From assembly GCA_019639055.1 (NCBI GenBank), contig JAHBSP010000006.1, positions 1 to 64,000 of the forward strand: a stretch of 64,000 nt of DNA, read 5' to 3'. This stretch comes from Microbacteriaceae bacterium. Its GTDB lineage: Bacteria > Actinomycetota > Actinomycetes > Actinomycetales > Microbacteriaceae. A model generated the notes under the pieces. It saw only the letters and a list, made by a program, of their open reading frames with translations. It searched no databases and was not told the origin of the DNA. Position numbers and translations under genes: made by a program. The number at the start of each line of letters is the position of its first letter. Position 1 is the first letter of the stretch. Positions 30,620-39,450 of this stretch are shown piece after piece.

Positions 30620-31675
30620 TTGCTTGATTACGATGTGCAGATTGCAGTCAATATTGCGGAATTGCAGGCTGCTGAGAATGCCTTAAAAATTGCCGTTGAC
30701 TCTGCTAATCAAGCCGTTCATTTCGCTCAGCTTTCTTCGATAGAAACTCAAGGACAAGGACTCAACCGCCTAGCCACGGTCAGTGAAGTGAATCAAATCG
30801 CTCTAGAACTAGCGATTCTCAGACAGGGCATTGATCAAGTGATAACCGACTATGTTGTGGCAGATTTCAATATTGCAGACAAGTGGCAGAATCTAATCCT
30901 TGGCAAGTACGCGGCACTCGGCTTGACCAGGTTTCTAAATATGCTGGGAATTTTGGAGGAAGGCCGGGTAGAAATATTTAGAAACACCAGGTTTGAAAGT
31001 GTTAATCCGAGGAGCCTGAATCAACTGGCTGAGCGCATCCCAACTGGCGATGCTCAAGTGCGGATCGAGAAATACAGCGGTGTGGAAAATTCCGATCTTG
31101 CTGGTTCCGGGGCACAGCAAGGCCCAGAAAATACTTACATTGTCTACATATCCGGAACAAGGGAATGGGGCATTGATTCGAAAGATGCCTTTGATCTGAC
31201 CTCGAATCTCGCGCTCGCGGGAGATAAATACTCCGGCTCATTACAGGGTGTAGATAAAGCGATGTTTCAGGCGGGAATCACCGCAGAAGACTCAGTAATA
31301 CTTGTCGGCTACTCTCAAGGAGGAATGGTCGCTTCAGCACTCGTGGCTATGCAGAAATATCGAGTGAGCCATTTGGTGACTTTTGGGTCTCCAGCAATGC
31401 CGGTTACGACATCCAACACCCCGAAAATTATCAGCGTCACCCACCGCGAGGATTTTGTGCCCAAGGTGCTGGGCCCATCTCCTCAAGATGGCCGGGTTAT
31501 CGTGTCGGCGGACAGCGCACCGGACATATCTGCACACGATTTACACGAGTATCGGAAAACTGCACGCAAAATTGATTTCTCGCCGAGTTCAGAAATAGTT
31601 GAACTCCAGAATGCGCTTCGTAACCTAACCGAAAAAGCAGAGACATCGACCTGGCATATAACCAGGTCGAACTAA
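30620..31675 (+). CDS. alpha/beta hydrolase (lipase-like) with helical N-terminal region
   Basis: A 351-residue protein. Residues about 1-90 are mostly helical and polar, the middle is a beta-rich linker, and about 170-310 form an alpha/beta-hydrolase fold. The nucleophile elbow is GYSQGG (Ser about 231), the strand before it reads VILVG, the acid is probably in the THREDFVPK stretch and a His occurs in SAHDLHEY. The architecture resembles actinobacterial hydrolases encoded after WXG-type proteins (DUF1023-like). No signal peptide or membrane helix is seen. The start is TTG 30620 in the same frame as the upstream small ORF, with no clear RBS. Confidence 0.65.
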   Translation: MLDYDVQIAVNIAELQAAENALKIAVDSANQAVHFAQLSSIETQGQGLNRLATVSEVNQIALELAILRQGIDQVITDYVVADFNIADKWQNLILGKYAALGLTRFLNMLGILEEGRVEIFRNTRFESVNPRSLNQLAERIPTGDAQVRIEKYSGVENSDLAGSGAQQGPENTYIVYISGTREWGIDSKDAFDLTSNLALAGDKYSGSLQGVDKAMFQAGITAEDSVILVGYSQGGMVASALVAMQKYRVSHLVTFGSPAMPVTTSNTPKIISVTHREDFVPKVLGPSPQDGRVIVSADSAPDISAHDLHEYRKTARKIDFSPSSEIVELQNALRNLTEKAETSTWHITRSN

Positions 31676-31679
31676 CTAG

Positions 31680-32069
31680 CTATTTTCCTAATGGTTTAAA
31701 CAGGAGGCCTACAAAAACGTTTCCAATAGATATCAACACCGCAGCGAAGATTCCGGTCCAGAAGTAGTTATCAATTGATAGCCCCCAACCGATCTGATCT
31801 CCGAAGAGTGTTGTTAGCCAAAGGATTAGCGCATTAATAAATATGGAAATGATGCCAAGTGTCAAGATATAGAGCGGGATGGCCACAATTCGAATAACCG
31901 TGCCCACAGTAGCGTTGATTATCGCAAATATGAAAGCGACTATTAGGAAAGAAAGAATCCATCCAGTGGTGTCGTCTGCAAATGGAACCAAAGTGAAACC
32001 CGGGAGAATCAGCGTGACTAGCCACATCACAACCGCAAGAACCACTATTTTCCAGAAAAATTTACTCAT
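31680..32069 (-). CDS. YvlD/holin-family-4-like membrane protein
   Basis: A 129-residue protein of four membrane segments (about 6-25, 37-60, 64-88 and 98-122). It matches the phage-holin-family-4 / YvlD group (COG1950) by the pattern LPGF...LIVAFIFAIINATVG..IRIVAIPLYILTLGI. The group is mostly chromosomal and not of phage origin despite the name; the role is unknown. It is divergent from hisC with 34 bp between. Confidence 0.8.
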   Translation of the reverse strand: MSKFFWKIVVLAVVMWLVTLILPGFTLVPFADDTTGWILSFLIVAFIFAIINATVGTVIRIVAIPLYILTLGIISIFINALILWLTTLFGDQIGWGLSIDNYFWTGIFAAVLISIGNVFVGLLFKPLGK

Positions 32070-32103
32070 GTATCAATTTTTGCACGACTCTTATGATTAT
32101 TAG

Positions 32104-33171
32104 GTGACTATTAGAACGCGAAAAGAACTTCAGGGTATTGGTGGCTACAGCCAAGGGCGAAGCGCAGGACCCTCATGGTTCAAACTTTCTTCCAACGAGA
32201 ACCCTAATGAGCCCTTTCCCGAAGTTTTGGAAGCAGTCCAGAAGCACACGGCTGGCTTTAACCGCTACCCCAAACCAGTCTCCACAGAACTTCTTGAAAA
32301 AATAGCAGCGCGTTATCAGCTACCGGCTAGCCGCATCCTTCTTGGCGCTGGCTCAACCCCGCTGCTTTACCAGGCAGTAGCGGCCGCAGCAGGTGTGGGC
32401 GATGAAGTAATGTTTGCGTGGAGATCCTTCGAAGCCTATCCACTACTGGCGTTACCCACTGGGGCAACAAATGTGCGGATCCCTTTAACTGAGGATGGGC
32501 GACATAATTTACCAGCGATGGCAGCAACAATAACTGAGCACACCAGGATAATTATTCTTTGTTCCCCCAATAATCCAACCGGTCCAATAATAACCACCGC
32601 TGAATTTACCGAATTTATGGCAAAAGTTCCTGCAGATATTCTGGTTGTTCTTGACGAAGCCTATGTGGAGTATGTAACCAATCCAGAAGCAGTGAACGGT
32701 CTCGAAGAATGGGAAAAATATCCAAACCTGATGCTACTTCGCACATTTTCTAAAGCCTGGGGGCTTGCAGGTCTTAGAGTCGGATGGGCGCTAGTGCCAG
32801 AAGAAATGGTCGGAGCGATGAGACTGGTCGGAATCCCAATGTCGGTTCCAAACGGTTCAGCGGCTGGCGCAATAGCCGTGTTGGATTTAGAGGAGAGAGT
32901 TTTTGAGAGGGTTAGAGAAACTATTGAGTCTCGGGAGCTATTGGTTCAAGGTTTACGCGATTTAGGCATCCCAGTCCCTGATTCAGAATCAAACTTTGTT
33001 TGGATACCCACTAAAGAGGCTCAGGTAGCTTTTGATTATTATTTCGACCACGAATTGATTTTGCGGGCATTCCCTCCTGAAGGGATACGTATCACAGTTG
33101 GTGAGAGTGCTTCAGTTGCTAAACTTTTAGAAACTTCGCGAGAGCTTGTAGAAAAGCTACTAACTAATTAG
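32104..33171 (+). CDS. hisC: histidinol-phosphate aminotransferase
   Basis: A PLP-dependent class I/II aminotransferase of 355 residues. The N-terminal SSNENPNEPFP and the cofactor-binding GAGSTPLLYQ segments are typical of HisC. CSPNNPTG binds the substrate and cofactor, and LDEAYVEY follows. The PLP lysine is in TFSKAWGLAGLRVG (about 215), and IRITVG with the substrate-binding Arg is near the C-terminus. It normally converts imidazole acetol phosphate to histidinol phosphate; actinobacterial relatives may also act on aromatic amino acids. No other his genes are nearby. GTG start. Confidence 0.9.
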   Translation: MTIRTRKELQGIGGYSQGRSAGPSWFKLSSNENPNEPFPEVLEAVQKHTAGFNRYPKPVSTELLEKIAARYQLPASRILLGAGSTPLLYQAVAAAAGVGDEVMFAWRSFEAYPLLALPTGATNVRIPLTEDGRHNLPAMAATITEHTRIIILCSPNNPTGPIITTAEFTEFMAKVPADILVVLDEAYVEYVTNPEAVNGLEEWEKYPNLMLLRTFSKAWGLAGLRVGWALVPEEMVGAMRLVGIPMSVPNGSAAGAIAVLDLEERVFERVRETIESRELLVQGLRDLGIPVPDSESNFVWIPTKEAQVAFDYYFDHELILRAFPPEGIRITVGESASVAKLLETSRELVEKLLTN

Positions 33172-33210
33172 CAGAAAATATCAATAGGCTTTATTGGGAA
33201 GGATCGCAAA

Positions 33211-33252
33211 ATGACCCTCGAATTAGCCAATCAACAAAGTCGGCGTAAGTAA
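33211..33252 (+). CDS. 13-residue leader ORF before the 2-oxoacid dehydrogenase operon
   Basis: ATG 33211 begins a 14-codon frame (MTLELANQQSRRK, then TAA) with GGAAGGA 7 nt upstream, the best RBS in this spacer. It ends 5 nt before the start of the E1 alpha gene, which itself lacks a clear RBS. This layout suggests translational coupling or a leader peptide. It is too short to judge by composition and has no run of a single amino acid as in classic attenuators. Confidence 0.4.
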   Translation: MTLELANQQSRRK

Positions 33253-33257
33253 AAATT

Positions 33258-34358
33258 ATGGAATATCCTGAACCACTAAGCGTGCTTGATGCGCAAGGGA
33301 ATTATGACCCTAATCGTGCTCCAGCGGAACTTCGTCCGTATCTAGATGAGCTTGGTCTAGACAAACTAAAGCAATTTTTTGCGGATATGTACATAACCCG
33401 TGTCTTCGATAAAGATGCTTCAAACCTGCAACGACAAGGCCAGCTTGGCTTGTGGATTCCTTCACAGGGACAGGAGGCCGTGCAGGTTGCTGCAGCCTAC
33501 GCATCACGTCCAGATGACTACATTTTCCCGGCATATCGAGAGCACGCAATTGCCAGGATTCGTGGAATTGACCCATTCGATATTCTTCGCTGGTTGCGGG
33601 GTAACACCCACGGTGGTTGGGATCCAAAAAAGCATAACTTTCATATCTACACGGTGGTTATTGGTGCACACGCCCTACACGCGACCGGATACGCGATGGG
33701 GATTAACCTAGATCGCGAAAAAGACCCAAGTGTCGACAAGGCAGTGATGGTTTTCTACGGCGATGGCGCGACCAGTCAAGGTGACACCAACGAAGCGATG
33801 ATTTTTGCGGCCAGTTACAAAACCCCTCAGGTTTTCGTAGTGCAGAACAACCAGTGGGCAATTTCCGTTCCAGTAACAGTGCAATCCAAAACCCCGATCT
33901 ATTTGCGAGCTCAAGGTTTCGGTATCCCCAGCTGGCAAATTGACGGAAATGATGTGATGGTTTCTTATGCTCTTGCAAAACATGCCCTCAATAGCGCAAG
34001 AAACGGTGGCGGCCCACAATTCATAGAGGCCGTGACATACCGTCAGGGCGCACACACTTCTAGTGATGACCCCACCAAGTACGAAGATCCAGAAATGCGC
34101 GCAGAATGGCTAGAAAAAGACCCTATTAAGCGCCTTGAAATATATCTTCGGGCTCAAGGAGTAGAGGAAGAGTTCTTTACTGCACTAGACGCTGAAGCTA
34201 AAGAATACGCTGCTGGGATTCGCGCTCGCCTAATAGCGCTAGGTGCTCCAGAAACGAGCACGATGTTCAGAAATGTTTATTCAGAGTATCATCCGGTAAC
34301 TGAGGCACAGGAAAAATGGCTGGCCGACTACGAGGCATCTTTTGAGGTGGAAATTTGA
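33258..34358 (+). CDS. 2-oxoacid dehydrogenase E1 component, alpha subunit
   Basis: A 366-residue thiamine-diphosphate enzyme that decarboxylates a 2-oxoacid (pyruvate or branched-chain). The TPP motif GDGATSQGD...NNQW is at about 167-203, and the IGAHALHATGYAMG helix precedes it. RQGAHTSSDD is the phosphorylation-loop region of the family. It starts a three-gene operon E1 alpha, E1 beta, E2. Substrate cannot be fixed from sequence; no separate E3 is seen in the window. Its stop overlaps the next start by 4 bp. Confidence 0.92.
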   Translation: MEYPEPLSVLDAQGNYDPNRAPAELRPYLDELGLDKLKQFFADMYITRVFDKDASNLQRQGQLGLWIPSQGQEAVQVAAAYASRPDDYIFPAYREHAIARIRGIDPFDILRWLRGNTHGGWDPKKHNFHIYTVVIGAHALHATGYAMGINLDREKDPSVDKAVMVFYGDGATSQGDTNEAMIFAASYKTPQVFVVQNNQWAISVPVTVQSKTPIYLRAQGFGIPSWQIDGNDVMVSYALAKHALNSARNGGGPQFIEAVTYRQGAHTSSDDPTKYEDPEMRAEWLEKDPIKRLEIYLRAQGVEEEFFTALDAEAKEYAAGIRARLIALGAPETSTMFRNVYSEYHPVTEAQEKWLADYEASFEVEI

Positions 34359-35329
34359 GTAATTTACCAATCGCAAAGGCAATAACTGCTGGCCTCGAAG
34401 CCGCTATGACTAAAGACGACCGAGTGCTACTAATGGGTGAAGACATCGGTCAACTTGGTGGTGTTTTCCGGGTGACTGAAGGATTGAAAGCTAAGTTTGG
34501 TGCATCTCGGGTAATGGATACACCACTTGCTGAATCCGGAATCATCGGAACAGCTATTGGTTTGGCACTCAATGGTTACCGACCTGTTTGTGAGATTCAG
34601 TTTGACGGGTTTATTTTCCCAGCATTCAACCAAATCACCACTCAGTTGGCGAAACTAACCAACCGTTTAGAGGGTGCAGGAAACCTGCCTATCGTAATTA
34701 GGGTTCCATATGGTGGGCACATCGGAGCGGTGGAGCACCATCAAGAGAGCCCGGAAGCCTATTTTGCCCACACCCCGGGATTAAAACTCGTCAGCCCATC
34801 CACAGCCAATGATGCCTACTGGATGATTCAACAGGCTATTGAAAGCAATGACCCGGTGATGTTCTTTGAACCAAAGAGCAAATATTGGACTAAGGGCGAA
34901 GTTTCACTGAATACTCCAACACATCAATTGCACAAGACTGTGGTGGCACGTGAGGGTGAGCATGTGACAGTTCTCGGTCACGGTGCAATGGTCCATGTCC
35001 TACTTCAGGCCGCTGGCCTTGCCCAATCGGAGGGAATCTCTTTGGAAGTTCTTGACTTGCGCTCGCTATCTCCAATTGACTATTTGCCGATTCTTCGTTC
35101 AGTATCAAAAACCGGAAGACTCGTCGTGGCGCAGGAGGCACCAGGCTTTGTTTCAATCGGTTCTGAAATCGCAGCCACTGTCACCGAGCAGGCTTTTTAT
35201 TCACTTGATGCGCCAGTTTTGCGAGTTTCTGGCTTTGATGTGCCGTTCCCTCCTGCAAAACTTGAGAAACTGTATTTACCAGACGCTGATCGTGTCCTGG
35301 AAGCGGTCGACAGGGCATTAGCCTTTTAG
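34355..35329 (+). CDS. 2-oxoacid dehydrogenase E1 component, beta subunit
   Basis: A 324-residue beta subunit that completes the E1 heterotetramer. The LLMGEDIGQLGGVFRVT N-terminal motif, DTPLAESGIIGTAIGLAL (about 53-70), CEIQFDGFIFPAFNQI, and the cation-binding GGHIGAVEHHQESPEAYFAH segment (about 120-140) are typical. A transketolase C-terminal domain ends the protein. The start is TTG 34355 overlapping the E1 alpha stop. Confidence 0.93.
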   Translation: MSNLPIAKAITAGLEAAMTKDDRVLLMGEDIGQLGGVFRVTEGLKAKFGASRVMDTPLAESGIIGTAIGLALNGYRPVCEIQFDGFIFPAFNQITTQLAKLTNRLEGAGNLPIVIRVPYGGHIGAVEHHQESPEAYFAHTPGLKLVSPSTANDAYWMIQQAIESNDPVMFFEPKSKYWTKGEVSLNTPTHQLHKTVVAREGEHVTVLGHGAMVHVLLQAAGLAQSEGISLEVLDLRSLSPIDYLPILRSVSKTGRLVVAQEAPGFVSIGSEIAATVTEQAFYSLDAPVLRVSGFDVPFPPAKLEKLYLPDADRVLEAVDRALAF

Positions 35330-35344
35330 GTTCGAGAGGTGACC

Positions 35345-36613
35345 ATGATTAAGCAATTTTTACTACCAGATGTTGGTGAGGGCCTTACCGAGGCTGAAAT
35401 TGTCCGCTGGGTTGTCGCAGTCGGTGACGAAATTGAAGTCAACGATCCAATCGTTGAGATTGAAACCGCAAAATCTATTGTTGAACTTCCGTCACCCTTT
35501 GCTGGAAAAGTCACCGGCATCCTCTCTAAAGAGGGCGAGATGGTTGTTGTGGGCACTGCAATCATCGAAGTCGAGGTTGCTGGGGCGGATGCACCAAACA
35601 CGTCAGAGACTGAAGTGTCCGAAATCAGTGGTGTCGAGAACAAAGAAGAATCACCTGGTGCAGTCCTTGTGGGTTACGGAACCTCTCACAGCGAGGCAAA
35701 GAGTCGCCGTCGGACAGTTGTTTCAGGTGCATCACCGGCAGCGGCTTCTGCGCCAAGAGTGCTTGCTAAACCGCCGATTCGTAAACTTGCTCGCGATCTA
35801 AACGTTGACCTTTCAGTAGTTACTGGGACTGGGCTTGCCGGTGAGATTACTCGTGACGATGTAATGCGTGAGGCGTCACAGGCAAGCGTTTTTCGCAATA
35901 TTGAGACTCCGGAGTGGTCTGAGGAGCGTGAGGAACGCATCCCAGTTAAAGGTGTCAGGAAAGCGATTGCTACCGCTATGAGCAGTAGTGCATTCTCTGC
36001 CCCGCACGTTACTGTTTGGGTTGATGTTGATGCCACCAGGACCATGGAATTTGTGAAGCGTCTGAAAAACTCCACCGATTTCGCCGGCGTGAAAGTTTCG
36101 CCACTGTTGATTATGGCTAAAGCAGTGCTTTGGGCGGTGCAACGTAATCCGGTTGTGAACTCAACTTGGACAGATGATGAAATTGTTGTCCACCATTACG
36201 TGAACCTCGGGTTTGCAGCCGCAACCCCAAGGGGTTTACTGGTGCCAAACATTAAGGAAGCACACACGCTTAGTCTTCTAGAACTTGCTCGGGCAATTGA
36301 GTCCATGACACTAGTTGCCAGGGAGGGAAAAACTCAGCCAGAAGATATGTCTAACGGCACAATTACCATCACCAACATTGGTGTTTTTGGAATGGACGCA
36401 GGAACTCCTATCCTCAACCCGGGTGAAGTTGGAATCGTTGCGCTTGGCACGATCAAACCAAAGCCTTGGGTAGTTGATGGCGAGATTCGTCCTCGCATGG
36501 TCACCACCGTGGCAGCAAGTTTTGACCACAGAGTAGTCGACGGGGATGTCGCTAGCCGCTTTGCAGCGGATATCGCTTCGGTGCTGGAAGAACCCGCCCT
36601 ACTTCTCGACTAG
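35345..36613 (+). CDS. 2-oxoacid dehydrogenase E2 component (dihydrolipoamide acyltransferase)
   Basis: The acyltransferase core of the complex, 422 residues. The single lipoyl domain is at 1-78, with lipoyl-lysine Lys43 in [10 protein letters not shown] linker of about 60 residues is followed by the peripheral-subunit-binding domain ([19 protein letters not shown], about 144-175) and the catalytic CAT domain with SFDHRVVDG near residue 395. I prefer ATG 35345 because GAGAGGTG lies just before it; the frame also has a GTG at 35339. Only one lipoyl domain fits a branched-chain or small pyruvate complex. Confidence 0.92.
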   Translation: MIKQFLLPDVGEGLTEAEIVRWVVAVGDEIEVNDPIVEIETAKSIVELPSPFAGKVTGILSKEGEMVVVGTAIIEVEVAGADAPNTSETEVSEISGVENKEESPGAVLVGYGTSHSEAKSRRRTVVSGASPAAASAPRVLAKPPIRKLARDLNVDLSVVTGTGLAGEITRDDVMREASQASVFRNIETPEWSEEREERIPVKGVRKAIATAMSSSAFSAPHVTVWVDVDATRTMEFVKRLKNSTDFAGVKVSPLLIMAKAVLWAVQRNPVVNSTWTDDEIVVHHYVNLGFAAATPRGLLVPNIKEAHTLSLLELARAIESMTLVAREGKTQPEDMSNGTITITNIGVFGMDAGTPILNPGEVGIVALGTIKPKPWVVDGEIRPRMVTTVAASFDHRVVDGDVASRFAADIASVLEEPALLLD

Positions 36614-36632
36614 TGCTGGTATGGTGAATGCC

Positions 36633-37037
36633 ATGAAAGCAACCCGGCGAAATACTTGGCAACGAGAGGCAGTTAAAAAAGGTCTCGCCGACTTCGCTGA
36701 CTCGATTAGCGCGCAGGGCTTGCACACTTTCTTGGGTCAAGAGGGCGTAGATATGGGCCTTGCTACCGTGTATCGTTCCCTGAGTGTTTTGGTTGAAGAA
36801 GGCCTAGTTGATGCAATTCAAAGCCCTGACGGGGAGGCTCTTTACCGGCTTTGCGCATCCGGTCATCACCATCACCTAATTTGTCGAAATTGTGGATTCA
36901 CGGTTGAAATTGAAGCGCCGGACATGGAGAAATGGGCCACAGCTGAGGCGAGCAAGCATGGTTTTACTAAACCTGAGCATCATATGGAAGTTTTTGCTCT
37001 CTGCGCGAATTGCACAGCCAAGACATCCGCTAAATAG
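36633..37037 (+). CDS. Fur-family metal regulator, Zur-like
   Basis: A 134-residue repressor of the Fur family. The winged helix covers about 5-85 (TVYRSLSVLVEEGLVD), then the metal-binding GHHHHLICRNCG with a first Cys-X2-Cys (about 87-98), EHHMEVF and the second Cys pair CANC at the C-terminus. The HHHH run and the preceding pattern are typical of zinc-responsive (Zur) members, but Fur subtypes are hard to tell by eye. I chose ATG 36633 with GGTGA 5 nt upstream; ATG 36621 is the alternative. It stands 19 bp after the E2 gene, and its 3' end overlaps the HAAS gene by 8 bp. Zinc-independent ribosomal proteins are encoded 1.3 kb away. Confidence 0.85.
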   Translation: MKATRRNTWQREAVKKGLADFADSISAQGLHTFLGQEGVDMGLATVYRSLSVLVEEGLVDAIQSPDGEALYRLCASGHHHHLICRNCGFTVEIEAPDMEKWATAEASKHGFTKPEHHMEVFALCANCTAKTSAK

Positions 37038-38022
37038 TCAAATCGATATCCGAACGGTTTCCCAGCCTTGAAAGACGGCGCTTGTCGGCGCGAATAAAAC
37101 TGTCTGCCATATCCCAAATGAACACAGAGGCAATTATTGCTGCCAATACAAATGCACCCACCCCTCCGGCTCTAAACTGCGATTCCGTGCCGATGTTTCT
37201 GAAGAATTCTAGGTTTAGGAATTGTCCGCTAAGAACCAACCAAATGATCGGCACCGCTATTGCGAGATTGAAAAGACTGTTGAGGAATGCTCCACGAAAT
37301 GTCCAACGTCCGTGTTTGTACATCCACAGCACATAAATGACATTTAGAACCAACCACACAAAAATTAGCGGAATCCACATTTTCCACATTTCAGGGTTAA
37401 TAATTGGGACATCTTTAATTGGCGACCTTATTTGCTGCCAGAGCGCAAGTAGCGGGAGCAAAATCATCAATACTAATGCCAAAACGATGTCATACAAACT
37501 AGGTAGAGAGTTTGAAGGGCCCTCCGGGAGATTGTTGGGATCCCACTTGTGCGAAAAGCGCTTGCTGTACCGTCCAATGAAATGGAATATTAGGGTAACC
37601 CAGAAAAACACGTGCACCGACATCGTCCCTGCCAATAGCAGAGTGCCAATAATGTTTTCAGTGGTACTGAATCCTGCGTAATAGTTTAGATATGCACCGA
37701 TTGCTGTAAGAGCGAGCACAATTGTTCCGAGGAGTGTGTATAAAGCGTGACGCCATTCAAGGTAGATATTGGGGCCAATGATTTGTAGGGCATGATCTTG
37801 GTAGGCCCTGGCCCACAGATGCGGCTCGCCGAGTTCGACAAGGGCTTGATATTCGGCGCTCGCATGGTCGGCTCCGTTAGCGACGGCTTCTTTGATTTTG
37901 CCCTCGACAGCGTGCTCAATGTCGTTGCTAGCCTTTCGCTTGTAGTCCCTAGGTACTTGCCGCAAGGCTTCCCAAATATATCGATCCGTTAGTGTGGGTT
38001 CGAATGGATCTTTACCGTTCAT
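37030..38022 (-). CDS. membrane protein with N-terminal HAAS-type domain
   Basis: A 330-residue protein. The first about 85 residues are a helical, charged module (RYIWEALRQVPRDYKRKASNDIEH..., ending in LVELGEPHLWARAYQDH) that looks like the HAAS/permease-prefix domain, usually found on membrane proteins controlled with PadR regulators. About six or seven membrane segments follow (near 90-112, 120-145, 175-197, 212-232, 250-268 and 288-308). No PadR gene is adjacent. A role as permease or signalling protein cannot be read from the sequence. Confidence 0.65.
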   Translation of the reverse strand: MNGKDPFEPTLTDRYIWEALRQVPRDYKRKASNDIEHAVEGKIKEAVANGADHASAEYQALVELGEPHLWARAYQDHALQIIGPNIYLEWRHALYTLLGTIVLALTAIGAYLNYYAGFSTTENIIGTLLLAGTMSVHVFFWVTLIFHFIGRYSKRFSHKWDPNNLPEGPSNSLPSLYDIVLALVLMILLPLLALWQQIRSPIKDVPIINPEMWKMWIPLIFVWLVLNVIYVLWMYKHGRWTFRGAFLNSLFNLAIAVPIIWLVLSGQFLNLEFFRNIGTESQFRAGGVGAFVLAAIIASVFIWDMADSFIRADKRRLSRLGNRSDIDLTI

Positions 38023-38311
38023 AGCTTGCCCAAACTTCCTCGTTTTGTCTTGGCTTTAGACTATTGCACCTGGGAGAAAAACCATTCATTTTTTTAAAAA
38101 AACTAGGGTTAAATTTTCATCACAACTAATGCAATAAATCGGGTCAAGCAAAGAATTAATTAGCGTTCGCGCATGTTTCTAGGTAAACTAGTCAGGTTGA
38201 GCGTAATTCCGTCGTTCAACTTGTGTAAGTGGCTTAGGCAACTTTGCTAACTTATGCCGACAAGTGATCTTGGGTAGGGGATTCCCTACGGTAAACGAAA
38301 GGCTAAAAATC
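38023..38311. promoter_or_regulatory. spacer before the rpmB operon
   Basis: This 289-bp spacer has an A/T-rich left part (TTTTTTTAAAAAAA at about 38091-38104) and, near the gene, a small hairpin TAGGG-gatt-CCCTA (38275-38288) before the RBS CGAAAGG. GTTGA (38197) and TTCAAC (38216) form a weak inverted repeat. I saw no convincing Zur operator, RNA gene or ORF. Confidence 0.35.
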
Positions 38312-38548
38312 ATGGCAGGAGTATGCCAAGTTACTGGTGCCGGTCCAGGCTTCGGTAACAGCATTTCCCACTCACACCGTCGCACCAAGCGTCGGTTTGA
38401 TCTAAACATTCAGAAGAAGACTTACTGGGTTCCTTCTTTGAAGCGCAACGTTACTCTAAACCTCTCAACAAAAGGCATGAAAGTAATTGACGCCCGTGGA
38501 ATCGATTCAGTAATCGCTGAACTTATTGCGAGAGGAGAGAAGTTCTAA
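38312..38548 (+). CDS. rpmB: 50S ribosomal protein L28
   Basis: A 78-residue large-subunit protein: [19 protein letters not shown] and [19 protein letters not shown] are typical. It has only one cysteine, so it is the zinc-independent form. ATG 38312 has GAAAGG upstream; the open frame extends further without support. It overlaps rpmG by one base (TAATG). Confidence 0.96.
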   Translation: MAGVCQVTGAGPGFGNSISHSHRRTKRRFDLNIQKKTYWVPSLKRNVTLNLSTKGMKVIDARGIDSVIAELIARGEKF

Positions 38549-38715
38549 TGGCAAAGGCACAAGATGTTCGCCCAATCATCAAACTTCGCTCAACAGCAGG
38601 TACTGGCTACACATACGTAACCAGAAAGAATCGTCGTAACGATCCTGATCGCATGGTTCTAAAGAAGTATGACCCAATTGTTCGCAAGCACGTAGAATTT
38701 CGCGAGGAACGTTAA
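38548..38715 (+). CDS. rpmG: 50S ribosomal protein L33
   Basis: A 55-residue protein ([20 protein letters not shown] at the start, [16 protein letters not shown] at the end). The CXXC pairs of zinc-binding L33 are absent, so this is the zinc-independent type. It overlaps the genes on both sides by one base each. Confidence 0.96.
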   Translation: MAKAQDVRPIIKLRSTAGTGYTYVTRKNRRNDPDRMVLKKYDPIVRKHVEFREER

Positions 38716-39020
38716 TGGCTAAGAAAAGTAAAATCGCTCGCAACAAGCAGCGTGAAGCAGTAGTAGAACGTTACGCTGAAAAGCGTCTCGAACTAAAGAA
38801 GACTCTAGTTAACCCAAATGCTTCCCCTGAGGAGCGTGAAGCAGCGCGTCTAGGACTCCAGAAGCTTCCACGTAACGCAAGCCCTGTAAGGCTTCGTTCC
38901 AGGGATGCTATCGACGGTCGTCCACGCGGTGTACTAAGCAAATACGGTATTTCTCGTGTGAGATTCCGTGACATGGCACACCGAGGCGAATTGCCGGGTA
39001 TTACTAAGTCAAGCTGGTAA
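38715..39020 (+). CDS. rpsN: 30S ribosomal protein S14, zinc-independent form
   Basis: A 101-residue S14 of the long type. It starts [20 protein letters not shown] and ends [18 protein letters not shown]. The zinc-ribbon cysteines of the short form are lacking. It is the third gene of rpmB-rpmG-rpsN. Whether a second, zinc-binding copy exists elsewhere cannot be seen here. Confidence 0.97.
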   Translation: MAKKSKIARNKQREAVVERYAEKRLELKKTLVNPNASPEEREAARLGLQKLPRNASPVRLRSRDAIDGRPRGVLSKYGISRVRFRDMAHRGELPGITKSSW

Positions 39021-39107
39021 TCTGCAATTGCCTAAGAATGCATTGTTTGATTAGGCAAAGTAACCGGCCTTTTGGCAAATTAATTCAATAGTCCTAGGAG
39101 GACAAAA

Positions 39108-39392
39108 ATGGCTGAAACAGTAACCAAGACTGAGCTTGTTGCTAAGGTAGCAGCAGCTACCGGCGAGAGCCAGGCAGCAGTTGGCCGCGTACTTGATGGC
39201 GTGTTTGCTGCAATCGCAGAGACCGTTGCTAAGGGCGGAAAGGTAACCATCCCGGGCTGGTTGAGCGCAGAGGTTGTTGCAACCGCAGCTCGCACCGGTC
39301 GTAACCCAGCTACTGGCGCAGAGATTCAGATCCCTGCAGGCAAGCGTGTAAAGGTGTCCGCTGGCAGCAAGCTAAAGGCAGCTGCTAAGTAA
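39108..39392 (+). CDS. hup: DNA-binding protein HU
   Basis: A 94-residue histone-like protein. The dimer core helix TKTELVAKVAAATGESQAAVGRVLDG is followed by IPGWLSAEVVATAARTGRNPATGAEI, the DNA-binding arm region. The arm has WLSAE in place of the more usual FGSFE; I recall this as common in Microbacteriaceae. The lysine-rich, extended C-terminal tail of high-G+C actinobacterial HU (HupB) is absent. The RBS TAGGAGG is strong and a terminator follows. Confidence 0.95.
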   Translation: MAETVTKTELVAKVAAATGESQAAVGRVLDGVFAAIAETVAKGGKVTIPGWLSAEVVATAARTGRNPATGAEIQIPAGKRVKVSAGSKLKAAAK

Positions 39393-39406
39393 CATTAGCT
39401 ATAAAG

Positions 39407-39442
39407 ATGAGGAGTGGTTCTTACCGCTCCTCATTTGCTTTT
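39407..39442 (+). terminator. rho-independent terminator after hup
   Basis: ATGAGGAG pairs with CTCCTCAT (plus a few inner pairs) and is followed by an interrupted T tract TTTGCTTTT. It sits 15 bp after the hup stop. Confidence 0.85.
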
Positions 39443-39450
39443 AAGCTGGA

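Noticed and set aside
38023-38311. Zur operator before rpmB
   Set aside because: No palindrome resembling known actinobacterial Zur boxes could be found by eye.
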